Shown: in pieces, positions 13,701-28,700 of the stretch | Layout: each line of letters begins with the position of its first letter | Numbering within the stretch: the first letter of the stretch is position 1 | Assembly: GCF_932276165.1 (NCBI RefSeq) | Contig: NC_064000.1 | Span: 4,278,001-4,342,000, forward strand | DNA: 64,000 nucleotides | Source of the DNA: Plutella xylostella | Lineage: Eukaryota > Arthropoda > Insecta > Lepidoptera > Plutellidae | Direction: 5' to 3' | The notes under the pieces: generated by a model | Seen by the model: only the letters and a program-made list of their open reading frames with translations | Databases searched by the model: none | What the model was told of the DNA's origin: nothing | Position numbers and translations under genes: made by a program

Positions 13701-16700
13701 TGTTGAAGGTATTTTTATTTATACACTTTATTGTACACATACAAAAGCAAACATAAAAGAGAACAGTTACAAATAAAAAAACACAAACGTATACAAAGGC
13801 GGGCTTATTGCCAAAAAGCAATTTCTAATATGTTGAAGGTACTTATATTAGAAAATATACGTTAGGTAGGTGTAAAGACAAGTTTTTAGAAATTCTATAC
13901 ATCGCGTCGGTATTTTCTTCTAGTGCCTAATATAAATCTAGACTGTTTAAAAACAAACAGGTTTCATGACGATAGGTATGCTCAATCGCGATTCTAAATT
14001 AAAACCAGTAGAAATAAAATGTATAAACTAAAAAGCTGTTTTGCTAATGTTTCGGTAGGTTGGAACGTCTGACATTTTGAATCCTAGACGCTTTGGGATT
14101 GGGATGGCTAAAATTATATCACGAATTATTTCACTAAGCACCTCTAGATGATACTTAAACTGCTGCATCTGCTGTGTCTGCTTTCATAAATCTAATCAAC
14201 ACTTCTGCACCCAGCACAAAAGGTCCAATTCCCAAACTTTGGCCTAAGTTCTGCATAACTTGACGAGTTGTGAGAAAACTATGAGTTTTCGATTATCATT
14301 TTCTATTTGACTATTTTGTGTATCAGTGTAAAATAACCCTTTACAATACGATGTAACGATCGATTGTTCTAATGAACTAATCTTCTTTACAACAAGGTAT
14401 TTCTGTTTATGAATATTCATCTCAAGGCACGACCTTCGTTTTACGTAATTTCTCTGAAATATCTACAGATAGATTCATTCCATAGTACTAGTGCCTTGTC
14501 AAAGTATTTTTTTTCTCATTCAGCGCTGTGTTTCTCATTGTGTGGTAACGAAGCTAGATGTGACAAGGTTCCTAGCCGCTGACTGATACCACTATCGATA
14601 GTACCTCGGCACTTGAAACGCTAGCGTGCAATTAAAATTGTTCCGCTTCTTGAATAGGTGTAGTGCAGCCATTTTCTAAGGGACTGTGCGCATTGCGCTC
14701 ATTATCGTGCGCTTTTTATAATACTTAACGGTTTAACGGTAGGTTTCTTAATTGAGAATTTCTTACTTGAGTTAGCAAATTTGTTATAAGGTATGCACTT
14801 GCACACTGTTGCATTACACAGATGCACATTTAGTTAAATTATTTTTAAAAAGTATGGCGTAGACGTATCCTAAGAAACCAATTTATTAGTTCAATTCCAT
14901 TTCCACTAGTAGGGAAGGTAGTTGAGAAACTAGATTTTTTTTTGCCATAAAAGTCATCTAATTCTTACTCATTCATCTATTCTTATGCATATAAATTCCT
15001 AATAAATGACTCCTCTATCACTGAAAAAATATTTTTGGTATATATGCCTAACACCCTGTATATCCTTACGTCTGTTACGTGTACCGTAGACTTTGTTCGT
15101 TACGCATATTTGCAAGGTTTAGTAACTTGTTCCTGCCGGGCCATCTCGCTCTGCCCTTTGTCCCTTTGTACTTATGTCTCCGTGTCCCTTTGTTTCACGG
15201 TGGAAGCCGCCTTTGTGTATCGTTCTTCATTTGCTTTATTCTTTGTTAAAAAAATACCACGTCAGTTATTTTGTATAGGAAACTAAACGCAGCAAACCTT
15301 ATTTTAAACTGCGTAAATTACCGTAGCTTCGTACGTTATTATTACCGCAATATTTTGCATTAAACTATAATGATAAACACCGCTCAAATAACACCATAGT
15401 AATTGCCCTTGCAACGTGTTTGTACTTAGTGGATGTAGTCGGTAGCGGCTCGCACGAATTACGAGTGCGTGGAGTATTGACGGTGCGAATCCGTCGGCCA
15501 GAGCCGGTTCCCGCACGTGTGTTGTTCTCCGCCAGTAGTCGGGGAGACGCCGGCCGACGCTCACGCGGCCACAGCTGATCCACAGGGACCGTGCAACGAA
15601 CACAGACGAACGTAGCGGACAAAATACTAACGCGCACCGCCTTGCGCAACCATTGTGATGCAACTTCTTCTCACACCATAACGCTTCCGAAACTTGGTCA
15701 CCGGTGCAACTCGAAACTATCAATACCCGAAATGCACGCACGTGCTCACCCCTCACCCTCACGCCGAGTTGTCCAATCGTAGGAGGGCGACGGCTACCGG
15801 CGCGTCTCCGCCGGCCAATCGCGGCTCGTTTATGATTTCTCTACGACGACACCCGACCGCGCCCGACAGGAGCCGAGCGCGACTACCCCCAGTGCGGCGC
15901 GGACCCCCAACATGGCCGCTCTCGTCGCCGCCCCGCCGACCGTGTCCAAGAAGCCCTCCATCAAGAAGTACAAGGCGCCCACGCCGCCCCGGACTGACCC
16001 GGCTGACGAGAACAGCGACGCTGACAAAGACAAGGAGAACAATGTCCTCCAGCCCGAGGAGAACCGCAATGACGACACGGATTGTGTACAAACAAAGCCG
16101 GACGAGGGCAAAGCACCGGAACAGGGCTCGCCGGTTGTAAAGCGAATGGCGCCAAAATTAAACGGAAACGCTGATAGGAGTTCCGTGCTGTCGCGAGCGG
16201 CGATGTTCGAGGCTGGCAGCCCGAGAGCCAAGGACCCAGCTGAAATGTCTCTGAGGGAACGCAAAGCTCTGTTCGAAAAAAATAAGGGTGTCGCTATTGT
16301 GCCCAAAGCACCGTTCGGACAGGCCCCCTCGGCCAAGGCGCTGCAGGGGAACAACAACAAAGGTACGTTTGTTTTTTTTATGTTTTAGTTGTACGGACTA
16401 TAGACGTGTAGGAATCATTTTAACCGCTCCAAATAATTAGTTAGTACGTCATCAGATTGTATTCCAATTAATTCTGATTGGAATTACGATCTGCACTTTG
16501 ATATTTGATTCCTGTACTGCTATTCAGAATGCTAATTGGTGCCGGCAACGCAAAAAACACAAATGTTTATGATGCAGCTAGATTGCTTTATTGCACAATT
16601 ATTTATATCTATAGTGTTCTCATGCCGCTTGTTAATTGGCGACTGAACATGAAACGTATCTTTGATTAAAAAACACATAATTAATTTAATCTACGTTAAA

Positions 16701-19700
16701 ATACTCAGTCTTAGTTCATTGTAGTAAATATACAAGTTTATAGAGCAGAACACTTATGATTTCCGTATGCTAGTAACTTTTCACGGTCAAAACTTTAATA
16801 AATGCCAAATAGGTAAGGCAAAATAAGTCGATGCGTATCATTATACGTGATCTAATTCAATTGATTGATCCTACGCAATTCAAAAATAAAATAAAAACTG
16901 TGTACACCTTTAGTTTTGTCAAATCATAGTTCAGTGACCGTGTTAAACCTTGGGTACTGATAGCAAAAAGTGGATAAAAAACTGTAGATGCCACTTCCGT
17001 ATCTGATTAGAACCAATCATTCGCATTTGTGCTCGTGCTTTTAGGTTTTTGTGGTCGGTATTAGCAATATGTATTTTTAGGGGATATATCAATGTATATT
17101 AGGTACTTATTGTATATCCTGTACATAAGATAATTAATCCACCTATAGCTACGGAATTTTTACAACCATTCAAAATAATTTTATTTCAAAATATTTCACA
17201 ACCTTTTGATTCGATAAAGATCATTCTTAATTAAATTGACTGGTTCCTAACTTATTTTATTTACCTACTATATATTGTACATACTTCGGTCGAACCACTG
17301 AAGTATAAATATTAAAATGTTGAGGTCGCATTTATTTATTTTTTGCATCTCAAAGTCCCCTCGTAAATTTATTCTATTTTTAAAATCCACCCAAGACAAG
17401 TGCAAAGATTTGCGATCCTTCTTCCTTTAAAATAATAATACTGGCCGCTCGGCCGCCGAGCCCGTATAAAAAGAAAAGTAATGGCACGACTGCATTCCCC
17501 GCGACCATTTACTTTAGGCGAAGTCAGCTCCAACCTTTCCTCATTATGAAATAACATGACGTTGTCGATCGCGATAAAGGTATTGTGGAGTTGCCGGTTT
17601 CGAAACCGTCAATAAAAACGTAACATTATTTATCGATACTACAGGCTATGCTCAGAAGAATGATTTAATTGCATAAGTTTAAGTCAGCTGTCATCGGGTT
17701 AGGTTAGGTATTCGGCATTTAAAAATAGTTGTTTTGCGATTGTAATCTTCTCTTCACGACTTGATGACTACCACCAACTGTAAATTGCAAACCTTTGTTT
17801 GTTCATGAACATAATTAGGTAAATAACATTCAAATAAAATGGTTTGCTAAATTAATAATGGAAATTTATGGCATTGTGTGGTATGCTTTGCTTTTGTTTG
17901 TCGGATTTGTTAGTAACTGGCCGGCCTGTACCGAAACTTTGTTTTAACTCTTTACGATTTCAACAATATAATTTAATTTGGTGTGATTCTACTTTTTTTT
18001 TACAATAATCTATCAACAAAGATTTGATACATACATATATGTAACAATTATTCCCACATAAAATATTATGATATATGATATAATCTTATTCGTCTATTTA
18101 TTTATTCAATAGGTAAATTATCATTTAATTGGCAATTTAATTTTAAAACTGGTTTAATTTTGGTTAATAAACAACGTCAATAGGTACATCATTATTTTAT
18201 TTTCCTCAGTGAGTATTCAACTTACCATATTTTCCTAGAATCCTAAATAAGCAAAGTAAACTGTTTTTACATGTACAGTCAGCTGCATAAGTAGCTGTAC
18301 ACTTTCCTAGGCTCTAAGTGGCCCTTAGTGAGTTTGACAAGGTACAAAAGTGTATAGCTACTTATGCAGCTGACCGTACCTATGCCTATACATGTTTTCT
18401 CAGAACCGTGTGTGCTGTGCAACGTCTGTTTCTGAAAGTTGCGATTGCATCAGTAAGCTTTAACCCTTTTATAGGCAGTGGTTGTAATATTGCCACCTTA
18501 TTGTTAACTCTATGCTATGGAGTTGAGGTGGAAATATAATTAATTATGTTAACTTTATTGCCTTATGGTTAAGAGACTGATTGGTTATGCTTTATTAATA
18601 TAATTTGCACTTTTTTCGGTTTTTTTGTTTATTAAAACTTACTCTTAATAAAGAAAAAAATATAGTTCTCACGTTCTATTACTGAAGTAGGTCAGCAAAT
18701 AACAGGGTATTTGTTGTATTCTTTACAAATACCAATTATCATACACTCCTTAACTAAACCGAGTCAAACGGCGGCCTATTCATCTTGTAAGTCCCTATTC
18801 TGGTTAAAGTTGACGTATTTGAAACTGACGTACGGTTTTAAAAACGTTAGCAACGTTTAAGCCTTTCATTATTTTTTATTATTCTTTGTAGAAGCTGTTA
18901 AATACTATACTTAGTACCTTGTATATTTAAAAAACAACAAGTAGAGGGTGTTTTCTTTTGAAAATTCAATATGTTTGCTGAAACACTTTAGGTTCGTGTT
19001 TGATTAACAAATATGATATATAAAAAATAAGAAAAGCGAAAAATAATCTCTTCGAGACAGCCAAAAGTAACATAAAAGTAGAAAAAATATATATATAAAA
19101 AATACTTATACTTCACTTCAGCCAATATAAAATATTTTAACTGTATAGCAATATAATCGCTTGGGTTTCCTGAATAAGCGCCACCTGTTATTTTTATTGA
19201 GTGCTCATAGTGACACACATAACTAAGTACCTATTTATTTTTTATGTTAGTGTAAATTACAGAGTTTAAGTTACTCTGTCGCGCGGCACTATTAGTCTGA
19301 ATGGACAATACAGCACACTTCAAAAAGCCATGCAAGATATAACCAATGGCATTTATTTGTTTGCTTATGGTCAACTTATTAAACCTTAGTACCATTTACC
19401 ACTAAATTTAATTATTGCGCATTTTTTACGTGGTTACGTACGATTGGTAAGTAACTTCATTTATAAATAAAATAATTCCTAAGGTGGGTTCCGTAACAGT
19501 ACTTAAATTCTTTATTTCTTAAGAATTAATTGGCACATGGCAGGATTCAAACCCACGGCCTTATGAACGAGTCGAGACCTTATCCGTTACGCCACAACGA
19601 CTATTCAATATTATAATTGAGATAATAAAATATGTAATAACCACCATAATAATGAAAAATTAATGAACTGTCAAGTCGTTATCCTCTAACCGAATGACAC

Positions 19701-22700
19701 AGTTTAGTAAAGAGGCAGTTAGGTAGAGAACTGTGTCACTGTTATAATGAGTTATACCGTTAAAGGATATCAAGCTCTGTTTTGTGACTCAATCCGGTGA
19801 CATCTTCATCACCTTTGAAGAATAACATTTTTTTTTTGCCACACGGTACCTTAATAGTGCAGTCTATAAATAAGTACCTACAGGTTACTTTAATTTAATC
19901 TCGTTAAATTCAAGACAAATAGTAAGTTTATCATCATAACAATTTCAATTGAAATAGTAGTTTTTGTTAAAACTTATTTGTAAGTACCTACATAATATTA
20001 TGCGTAGTGTATATTATGCATAACATCTTCTTTATTTAATAATCCTTTTTAAAGTATGTACTTAGTAACAAATTAAAGCTCATAAAAATGCACACAGACC
20101 AACCATGTTTATCAATTCAAAACCAGAGAAACTCAACCTTTTTGCCTTACTTTTACGCAACATCAGTTAAAACACAAAGACGGCATACTACACATCCGAA
20201 AATAGATCGCCAAGCAATCAGCAGAACGAATCTCGGTTATGCTCAACTGCCTTGTCTATCTGTGTGTCTACTAGGAAAGTCGGAGAAAGTGTTGGCATAA
20301 TGAGTTTGTACCTTTGCCTTATTAGAGCGTGCTCTGTGATTTAATATCCATAGACAACAGCTGACATTGTTTATTTTTCGATTGGCCAGGGGCCAGCTTA
20401 ATTTTTGCTGTTTTGTGCCTATTTATTGCTACACTGAAAAAAATTAACAGCTATAAATAAACAAGCCGCTGCTATTTACAACCGAGTAACTTGCTTCGGA
20501 GGGAGCCTGCAAAGTTTGTTGCTAAAATAATACAAGTCAACTTTGTTAACGTATGTTGGTAATGTTAACCCAGTAAGTTGCTCAAAAATACGTATACAAG
20601 ATTGGTTTCTTCTAATCTATTCTCTTAGTAAACTTAACAAACCTATTTTCTATAGTAAATCGAGTTACTTTGTTAAAAATACTCAAGCTTCTTAGTATTA
20701 CAAATCAATTCAATCTGTAACTGCAACAACTAACTTGGTTGAAGAAATGAACACAACTGTCGCCACAACCAACGGGCTTTGTTGTGTTTAGCAAAGTAAT
20801 TTAGTAGGCTCAAATATGTCGCTTCGTAAAACTAGACAAGAAGCTTGATAATGATAATCAATTTATTGGGTAGGGACAGCTAATCTACTTGGTTATTTCT
20901 ACTCAATTCATATTGGTATACGTAGCCAAGTTACTGGGTACTTCCAATCTAATACACTATGTTCTTTCTAGTCAATTAAGATTGGTATATTTAGCCAAGT
21001 TACTTTGTATTCTTAGGCGGGTTTACTGGGTAACCATAGCTAAAATACTTTGTTGCAAGTACCATTTTAAACGACACATATCTATTATGCTATATATTTT
21101 CAGTATAAGCTGAACTATGACTTTACGTAAAGCCATTATACAAGGTCAGCTCATACTGAAAATATGTAGTTAGATATGTGGTCGTTTAAAATGGTACTTG
21201 CAACAAAGTATTTTAGCTATGGTTTCCCAGTAAACCCGCCTAAGAAAAAAAATGAAAGAAAATTATGTACATACGAAATTAGCTTTATTCAGTACACCAT
21301 ACAGTCATTTCAGGTAACAAACTACTCTTTTATAAGAATTAATCTTAAAACTAGTACACAATATCAAGAAACTGTGTTTGTTAATACATTGTTTACATAA
21401 AAAAACAAATGACAGTTATTGTAATGTTACTTTACATAAATTTATACTTTTAGTTGATTAGCCAGAACATAAGATAATAAATATAGAATAAGCTAAGATA
21501 ATAGGTATGTAATGACCTAACTTTTATACAACCCAATAATACCGTCATATAAACTTTTAAATAGATCTAAATCAAACATAATTCACATTCATCATCGGGA
21601 AAATGATCATAAATGCTACACTCTAAACAGTTTTTACACCAAAAAAAATTAAAGTGCAATAAATTCTTTACATATTGTTCGTTTTCTATTATAAAATGTT
21701 CTGGTTGAGCTTCATTACAAACCGTCAAAGAATCACACCCAAAACACTTACTAGACAAAATAAAATGTGTCTTAACCCAAGGCCATTTTAAGTATTTCAG
21801 TAATTGGAAATGATTTTTAGTTAAAAAATTGTCAATATCTATGATCATCGATATCTTTGATGCGTAGGTCATATCAGGAATATATCGTTCCTAATGTAAT
21901 TTACACATTAAAGTAATATTAGACAATATTTTGCTTGATGAGAAGTAACTTAAGAATACAATTTAAACATCCATGCATCAATGGATTCACCGACAATAAT
22001 TATAAAAGGTGACAGTGAGCCCATATTATAGAAATTTTGTTAGCTTACTTGTTACCATAGTACAGATATCGGAGTAACTTCTGACATGAAGAATAATACT
22101 GGCCGTGGTCTCTGCTTTTGAAGGACGTCAAATCTTTTTTGCTGCGTTCTTCAGCCTTAAGGGTGGTGGACGGTGGTATGAACAGCAAACATGCTATGTT
22201 TGATGTCTCCTCTGAACCTGAAATATAGATTATTAGCTATTATTTAGTTTATACCCGTTGTATATTGGTTATCACATAGGTATCATTTAAACTAGAGATA
22301 CTGCCTATGATGCTTAACAAATTTCCGTAAAAAACATAGGTAAGAATGAGAAAACATAGGTATTAGAATTTTTATACGAGTCGGGTAGGGTAGGGGTAGA
22401 ATAGATAGACGTATTCAAAAGTACTTAAACTAAAGCAGACAAAAAATAAAAATAAACTGAACTCACCAGGACATATCCTTTCGGTTTTTAAGAGCAGCAT
22501 ATTCATTGAAGTATTGAGCTGTGGATAACTCTTTTGAAGCAATTATCCTTGTCTCTGTGGTCTCTTCACACCTTTGTTCTACAGCTGTCCAAGGCCTAAG
22601 CGTAATTGTGAAGCCTTAACAGTTTGTCTTCTTCATCTTTCTTATTAGTCCGTCTGGTAAACGAAAGCTTGGAGATAGAGGTGAAGACCTCCGCCTCGGG

Positions 22701-25700
22701 AGGAGCTTCAACAGACACGTCCGTCACGCGACTATGATTTGGGAGAAATGGCCGAAATCTCAGGCTATGTAGCCGATTCCTTGTTTATTTTTTATCAAGT
22801 TACTCGGATATAAATAGTATTCGCCCACTCAATTGTTAATTAATGAGCTGTGCTTATTTACCAATATATAGGTGGCACGGTTACATGCATCATAGTGAGT
22901 TATTTAATTTTAACTACGTTGATGTCTAAAATTAAATAAATTACTTCTTATCATTAAATAATAATGTAAGCTTGTCTATTTTTAACCAAACTCGTAACTG
23001 AAAATTTTAGCCAACTATGATTATATCCAAAATTAAATAACTTACTTATTATGAAACAATAATGTAAGCTTGTCTATTTTTAACCAAGCTCGGTGTAAAC
23101 TATAGCCAACTATGATTATGACTAAAATTAAATAACTTACTTACTATGTAATAAATATGTAACTTGTTTAGTTTCAACCGAATATGGTTTTGGTAATTTT
23201 TAGTCGAGTTGGTAATTTAGAAATAGACGAGTACTTTGTTAATAATAGCCAAGAATATTTAGCAATACTTGCTTGTACAATATTAGCTAAGCTTAATTGC
23301 ATAATTTAAATATGTCTTGATTGAATGCAGCTGAATAATTTTTTACCAAGCTAAATTGGTACTTTGCTAAAAATTATTTTTTTCAGTGTATACTTAGGTA
23401 AATTTTTAGTAACTCCCAGTTTTTTTTTAATTTACGCTTATACCTATTTGGAATTGTTATTGTTAAATCTAAGTATTGGGCACAGCAATAGGTATCTGTG
23501 GCACACTCGAATAAAATATTACTGACTAGGAATAACTATGCCATATCTGTACTGACTTTTATTAATAATTATAGTAACTGAATGGAGGAGGAAAGCCTAG
23601 GACAGAGGGTTGTGCCGGTCCGTGGCAGAGGCCTATGTACAGTATTGGACTGTTACGGTCTGATGATAATTATAATAAACTTGCTATCTAGAAGACATTT
23701 GCTTTTCTTATTTAACAGTCCAATTCCATTGTTGCATCCACACACCGTGTGGTTAGCGTTTCACCTGCCAAATGGTCTGTCATTATCGGTCTATGGTCAT
23801 ATATTATAGGGCAATAAGGACTGTACAAGACATACTTAACCAACATAATCTACTCGCAACGAGCACAACTAGGTACATCACAGTTATTTTTTTCGGTAAA
23901 TAGGAAACAAGAACAAAATATATTAAATTATAACATAACGTTATTTTGTTAATTGTACTTAAGTATAAAACAATAATTTGGTACAAATACCTACGAGTAT
24001 AGATAATTATCAATATTTATGATTCACTCAATTAAATGATTTCGACTTATCATAATCACAATTGCCGGTCCCAGTGGGACGGGCTTACTAAAAACTAAGT
24101 TTCGAAATTGCTCTTGCGCTTACCACGTCTCCAGCTGTCTATCATGGCGAGCTGATTTTCCGCATTTAATCTCCAAGGTGGGCAACTAACGTGGTGAAAT
24201 TAATTCAATTAAGCCACCCAAGCTCACGCCAGAAAGCCAGTAGACGACCTAGGTTGCTCATGACTTCCCGGAGGGACCCCGGAGATCCGAGGGTTTTGTT
24301 TGTTTGCACTCGGCACTGTTACTCCAGAGATTGGTGTGGCATTCTGTCGTTCGGGAACGAGCTGTCTCTAGCTGTATTAAACTATTGAACGTACCGATTG
24401 CCTGACTGTCGATCGTCCGTTTTTTGTTAAGCTAGTATTACAGCCTCTGTATTACCGAATATAAACGGTGACGTCACACCATCGACGGGCACAAGGCTGC
24501 TACAGAAGCTGGCAACCTTGACTCGTAGACAGGTGGTACGCATTATTGCCATGTATAGACTGGCATCTGCTGTGGAAAATTATGTTATACCTTTTCATTG
24601 CGTGCGAGTGCAGCGTTATGAACTGTGCTTTATGCAGCGTTGGGTTTAAAATCTAGAGCATGGATAGGATATTCAGAGAGGTAGAAGGTAAAGAAACTTG
24701 GAAGAAACTTAGGTGACTCACGCATGTGTTAACGGCAGATAGGCGAAGATTTTCCGATGGATATACAAACACTAGGACATGATAAAGGTTTTAAATGACA
24801 TTTTAATGCGTGTCAAAAGTTTCATAAGCAGTGGCGCCATCATACGGGCCAAGTTTAGTTGATAAACCTGTAATAACATACTCCATAAGTTTTTTACAGA
24901 AGCCCTTTATAAAGGAAATGAAGTTTTTTTGACCGTATTATTTGCACCGCCCATTAATTACGTATCAAATAGTATGTCAGGCATTCTAAACCATTTATAA
25001 TGTGTTGTTACTTGTTCTAAATGGGGTCTAAGTGGTGTCCTAACGAGTTTTCTTATTAATTTGTCGTTAGATGTGGTCGAAAACAAATGGTATCGAAGCC
25101 ATTAGTATCAGTCTAAAAAACAATCCTAATCCTAACGGACAGTTAGTTGGTCTGTCAGAAAAATCATAGAAACAACCTACGAACAATTCGTTGGAAACAA
25201 TTGTTACAATAACTTTTTTGAAGTAGTTACGTGCTAACCGCAAGTAAACCAACAAATTTCGGGTGCCCTGAAAAGTTGGGGACACCTGGCCGAATCCGGT
25301 AGCTACTCGTAAGCGCTGTGACATCGACAGGCCATCTTAGTTACCCACGCAGCTTAGAGTAGTAACTAGTGGTGGTAGACCAATGGTTGGCAAGCGGCGC
25401 CTTCAGCCATTCTACCATAAACAGCGCGCGCGAGATGTTGACATAACCGGCCGTTAACGATCGAATTCTTTTTTCGATTTATTTTTATTCGTCGGTGGCC
25501 AGTGCGCAAACTTATCTCCAAAAAGTTTTTGTTCTTTTTTTAAATGACTTGTGAGTTGGTTTTGTTTTATTATGAATAAGTACTTTTTTTATAAACGTGT
25601 AGTGCAGAAGGTTAACTGGAAGATAGTGCGAGTTTAAACGATGGTGTATTACAATAATTACGAACATCCTTCCTGGATGCAGATGTAGATAAAATGGCTT

Positions 25701-28700
25701 GACCATTTATTTACCGCTTTGTGCCCTTATCTCGTGTGAAACTGTGTAGTTAAGTGTCATAAACTCATAAAATACCACCAGAAAGGAAACTCACAGACAG
25801 AGTAAATATATACATGGAAATAAGATAGAGTGTCACGAACACAGAGCCAGATCAGAAAAAGCTTTATCCTCTGTGGATTAAAAAACGAAGACTAAAGATA
25901 TTCCCTGGTTTATACCCGGCTTTAATCTACAGACTCGTTTGAAATCGTAACTAAAGTTGATTTAAGTAAAGTCTCTGGAAGGAAAGTATTACCTTCAACT
26001 CAATTTTAATAAAAAAATTAACTCACAAGAGATACACACGTTTATTTAATTAAAAACTGGTGATGAATTTGACCTACAAAGAATTACATGTAATTGTTTA
26101 CTTGAAACCACCTTCTTAGAACAATTGACCTTTAGTTCACACTCAGCACAGTAAAGTAAATTTTATTTAGTGTTTCGCTTTGTAAATTATTAGGTATAAG
26201 CTAACGTATACAAAATGAGATTTTTTTATGTGGTAAAGATTTTAGTACAGTACCTAACTTTATCCATATGGCTTATTTACGCAGAAGTAGACAAGCAATA
26301 AGTATGAGGGACTTACACAAATTTAAATCTTCGAGAAAAACCATATTGCAAATAACGAGGAAAATCGGCTGTAGTTATACATAATTAAAGCAATCTTGGA
26401 AAACTTGTATTATTGAAGGTTTAGGTAGCATTATTGCATAGGTAAATTTTCTTAAATAGCATAATAATATTGTGCCTATAAAGTATTTATAAAAAATATT
26501 TAAATCTCTGCACCTGCATACTGTTCAATAATAGCGTGACACAGAATGCAATGACCCGTATAGTTACAACAATATACAATAAAAACACAATCAGTTAAAT
26601 TTACACCCATGCACTAGCGTTGCTGGCACCAATAAATTCTATCGTATAATTATACTAAAACCATAGGCTAGCCATAGAAACAACCTTTGCATTTACGTAA
26701 AGGCCCCACCTTTACCTTTAAACGTAAGCCAATATTGCAACTTGTAATGTTTTGTAACCGGTTAATGGTAAAGACACAATAACCCTTGTATTCATAGAAC
26801 TGTCAGTTTACACGAGCCTTACAAAGGGACACCAAGTTTGACTTATACTAAAAAACTAAGCTTTCGTCATTTTCACCTTCTTTTGAAGCTCTCTGAAACC
26901 TTTGTAAGTTCTATCAATACGGGGTTAACTTATTTAACACAAGTTCGCTTAATTTATTAATGTACTTACTTAACGACAATCTAACCAAAAAAGCGTTCTT
27001 ATTTCAGCCGACCCAAAACCGGCGAAACCAGTCGCTCCAGCCCCCTCCACATCCACCAGCAGCTCCAGAACTAACTCTAAAGAGAACATCCCCAACAACA
27101 GCTCCAGAACTAACTCTAAAGAGAGCATCTCGAACGACCACGGGAGTCAGGGCTCGGTGGGAGGGATCAAGGGGAAACTGGCCGCGCTGTTCAACAAGGA
27201 ACAGACGATCAGCGAGACGACTATAGCCAACAAGTTCAAACAGGAGAGGGAGAAAGAGATGGAGATGCTGCAGAATCGGTTTCAGTATAAGGTGAGCGTT
27301 TTTGGTGTTTGATAAGCTGTTGTAGAGGTATACTTTGGTTTGGCAAAAACTTTTTAGGTATCGAGTTATTTTGTCGATTTGGCAAGCATGCCGTTCTATT
27401 AAAATGCTTCCTTAGCATAAATGTACGTATGCTTTCGTAACATACTGTACCTAAGTATAGAATATGATAGTAGAACTTTCTTTGTCAACTTAACAACAGT
27501 ATTTCCAGTAGGTATAATAGTAAAAGCACTGGTGAAAGGATAATTATAAACACAAATGTCGCTTATAATTTATGTAAGGAACGCTATGTTTAGTAATGTG
27601 GTCTGTCGAGCCTAGCTCATTTAAATATGAAAGCTTTCAAGTTGTAGATAATAAGCTTTCATGTTAAGACGAATACATTTTAAAAACTGACCATTAGCGT
27701 TTACTCAGTGCAAGGTTGGTAAAGATAATGTTTAAAACACAGAACAGCAGAATTATAATAACACGATTGAGAAAGCTATGGCTCCTGTTGATATCTTTAA
27801 CTTTTCCAAATAGGTTTAGATCAGTGAACTTCTATAACAAAATCTCAAAGCGACGATACTTACCTATTCTCTATAAAAAACGTCAATTTGCAGTAGCGTA
27901 TCGAATTACAAAATCGATAAAGTGCGTGACAATGATTGTAAATCGATATCGTTAGAAAAGATATACCGTCGGTACCTAAAACTAATCTTAACATCGTAAC
28001 AATAAACTGTTTATGCCTGCCTAGAAGTCATTATACTTAAATAAGTTTCTACTCGTTGTTTCTAACTTGGCAAGCTAAATTGGTAACGAGATTTTTTTGA
28101 TATGCTTAGTTACTGGCCAAGTTTGAGTTGAAATCGTACAGATACGAAGGGTCCTGTTTCTGTACTTATTTTTAGCCTAGGAATATTAGTAAAGCAACAG
28201 GAAATATGTCTCATAATCATAATCATATAACTACACGCCATCATTTCTGCTAAGTAAATAAGCTTAAGTCAACAAAGTTCTGAGTGCAAACTCATCGGCT
28301 CAAAGCTTATGCGAACATGTGCCTTGTTTGTAATTGTAAAGTTTCTTACGATTTGAAATGCTTTTTCAAGTGTTAGAGTTGTAGTGTATTTCTAGGCTTA
28401 AGACGAAGTGTTCATGGTAAATTTAGATGTGTGTTAGTTTACGCAAAAAGCAGTTCTGTAGGTAGGTAAGTAGGTATATCTTGGAATCTTGGATTAGGTT
28501 TCCAGTCTTATGCATACGTAACTTATCATCAACCTTTCATAATGATTCAATCTCATGTATTTTACAAACCGTATTCAGTTATAAAGTGCTGATTGTAATG
28601 GATTAGCAGCTACAGGGTGAACACTTGACTATTTACCTACGAGCTTCCTTCTTATTAGATTAGGAAGACGTTAAGTGCCAATTTCTTCATAGTCGGTTAG

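Larger units (their letters stand above)
5147..15869. other. anillin intron, mostly featureless apart from repeats
   Basis: No exon was found. Open frames at 6334-6726, 7325-7687, 9420-10013 and 11429-11881 have AT-driven composition and no recognisable domain, and are judged chance. Repeats are listed separately. A poly(T)/AT tract lies at 10406-10450. The last 450 bases turn GC-rich. Confidence 0.6.
20432..23388. mobile_element. 2.96-kb DNA transposon-like element with CACTG ends
   Basis: The ends are CACTGAAAAAAATTA and its complement TATTTTTTTCAGTG, flanked by TA on both sides. Subterminal repeats built on AGCCAAGTTACT and TTAAATAACTTACTTA occupy both flanks, including three tandem units at 22915-23150 at the right. 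A palindrome of about 115-bp arms is centred near 21127. The minus strand carries what look like several exons of one broken gene. I cannot place it in a named superfamily. Confidence 0.6.
16363..27007. other. 10.6-kb anillin intron
   Basis: No anillin exon is visible. It contains a palindromic MITE (18274), a tRNA-type SINE (19515), the 2.96-kb CACTG-ended element (20432-23388) and a LINE 3' piece (23583). Stretches 16400-18270, 18540-19500 and 24000-27000 show nothing I can classify, apart from AT-rich sequence and a small GC-rich patch near 25430. Confidence 0.6.

Noticed and set aside
15304..16360. Several minus-strand open frames of 94-176 codons
   Set aside because: They lie opposite the GC-rich anillin exon d and its flank, where stops are rare; the plus frame is conserved.
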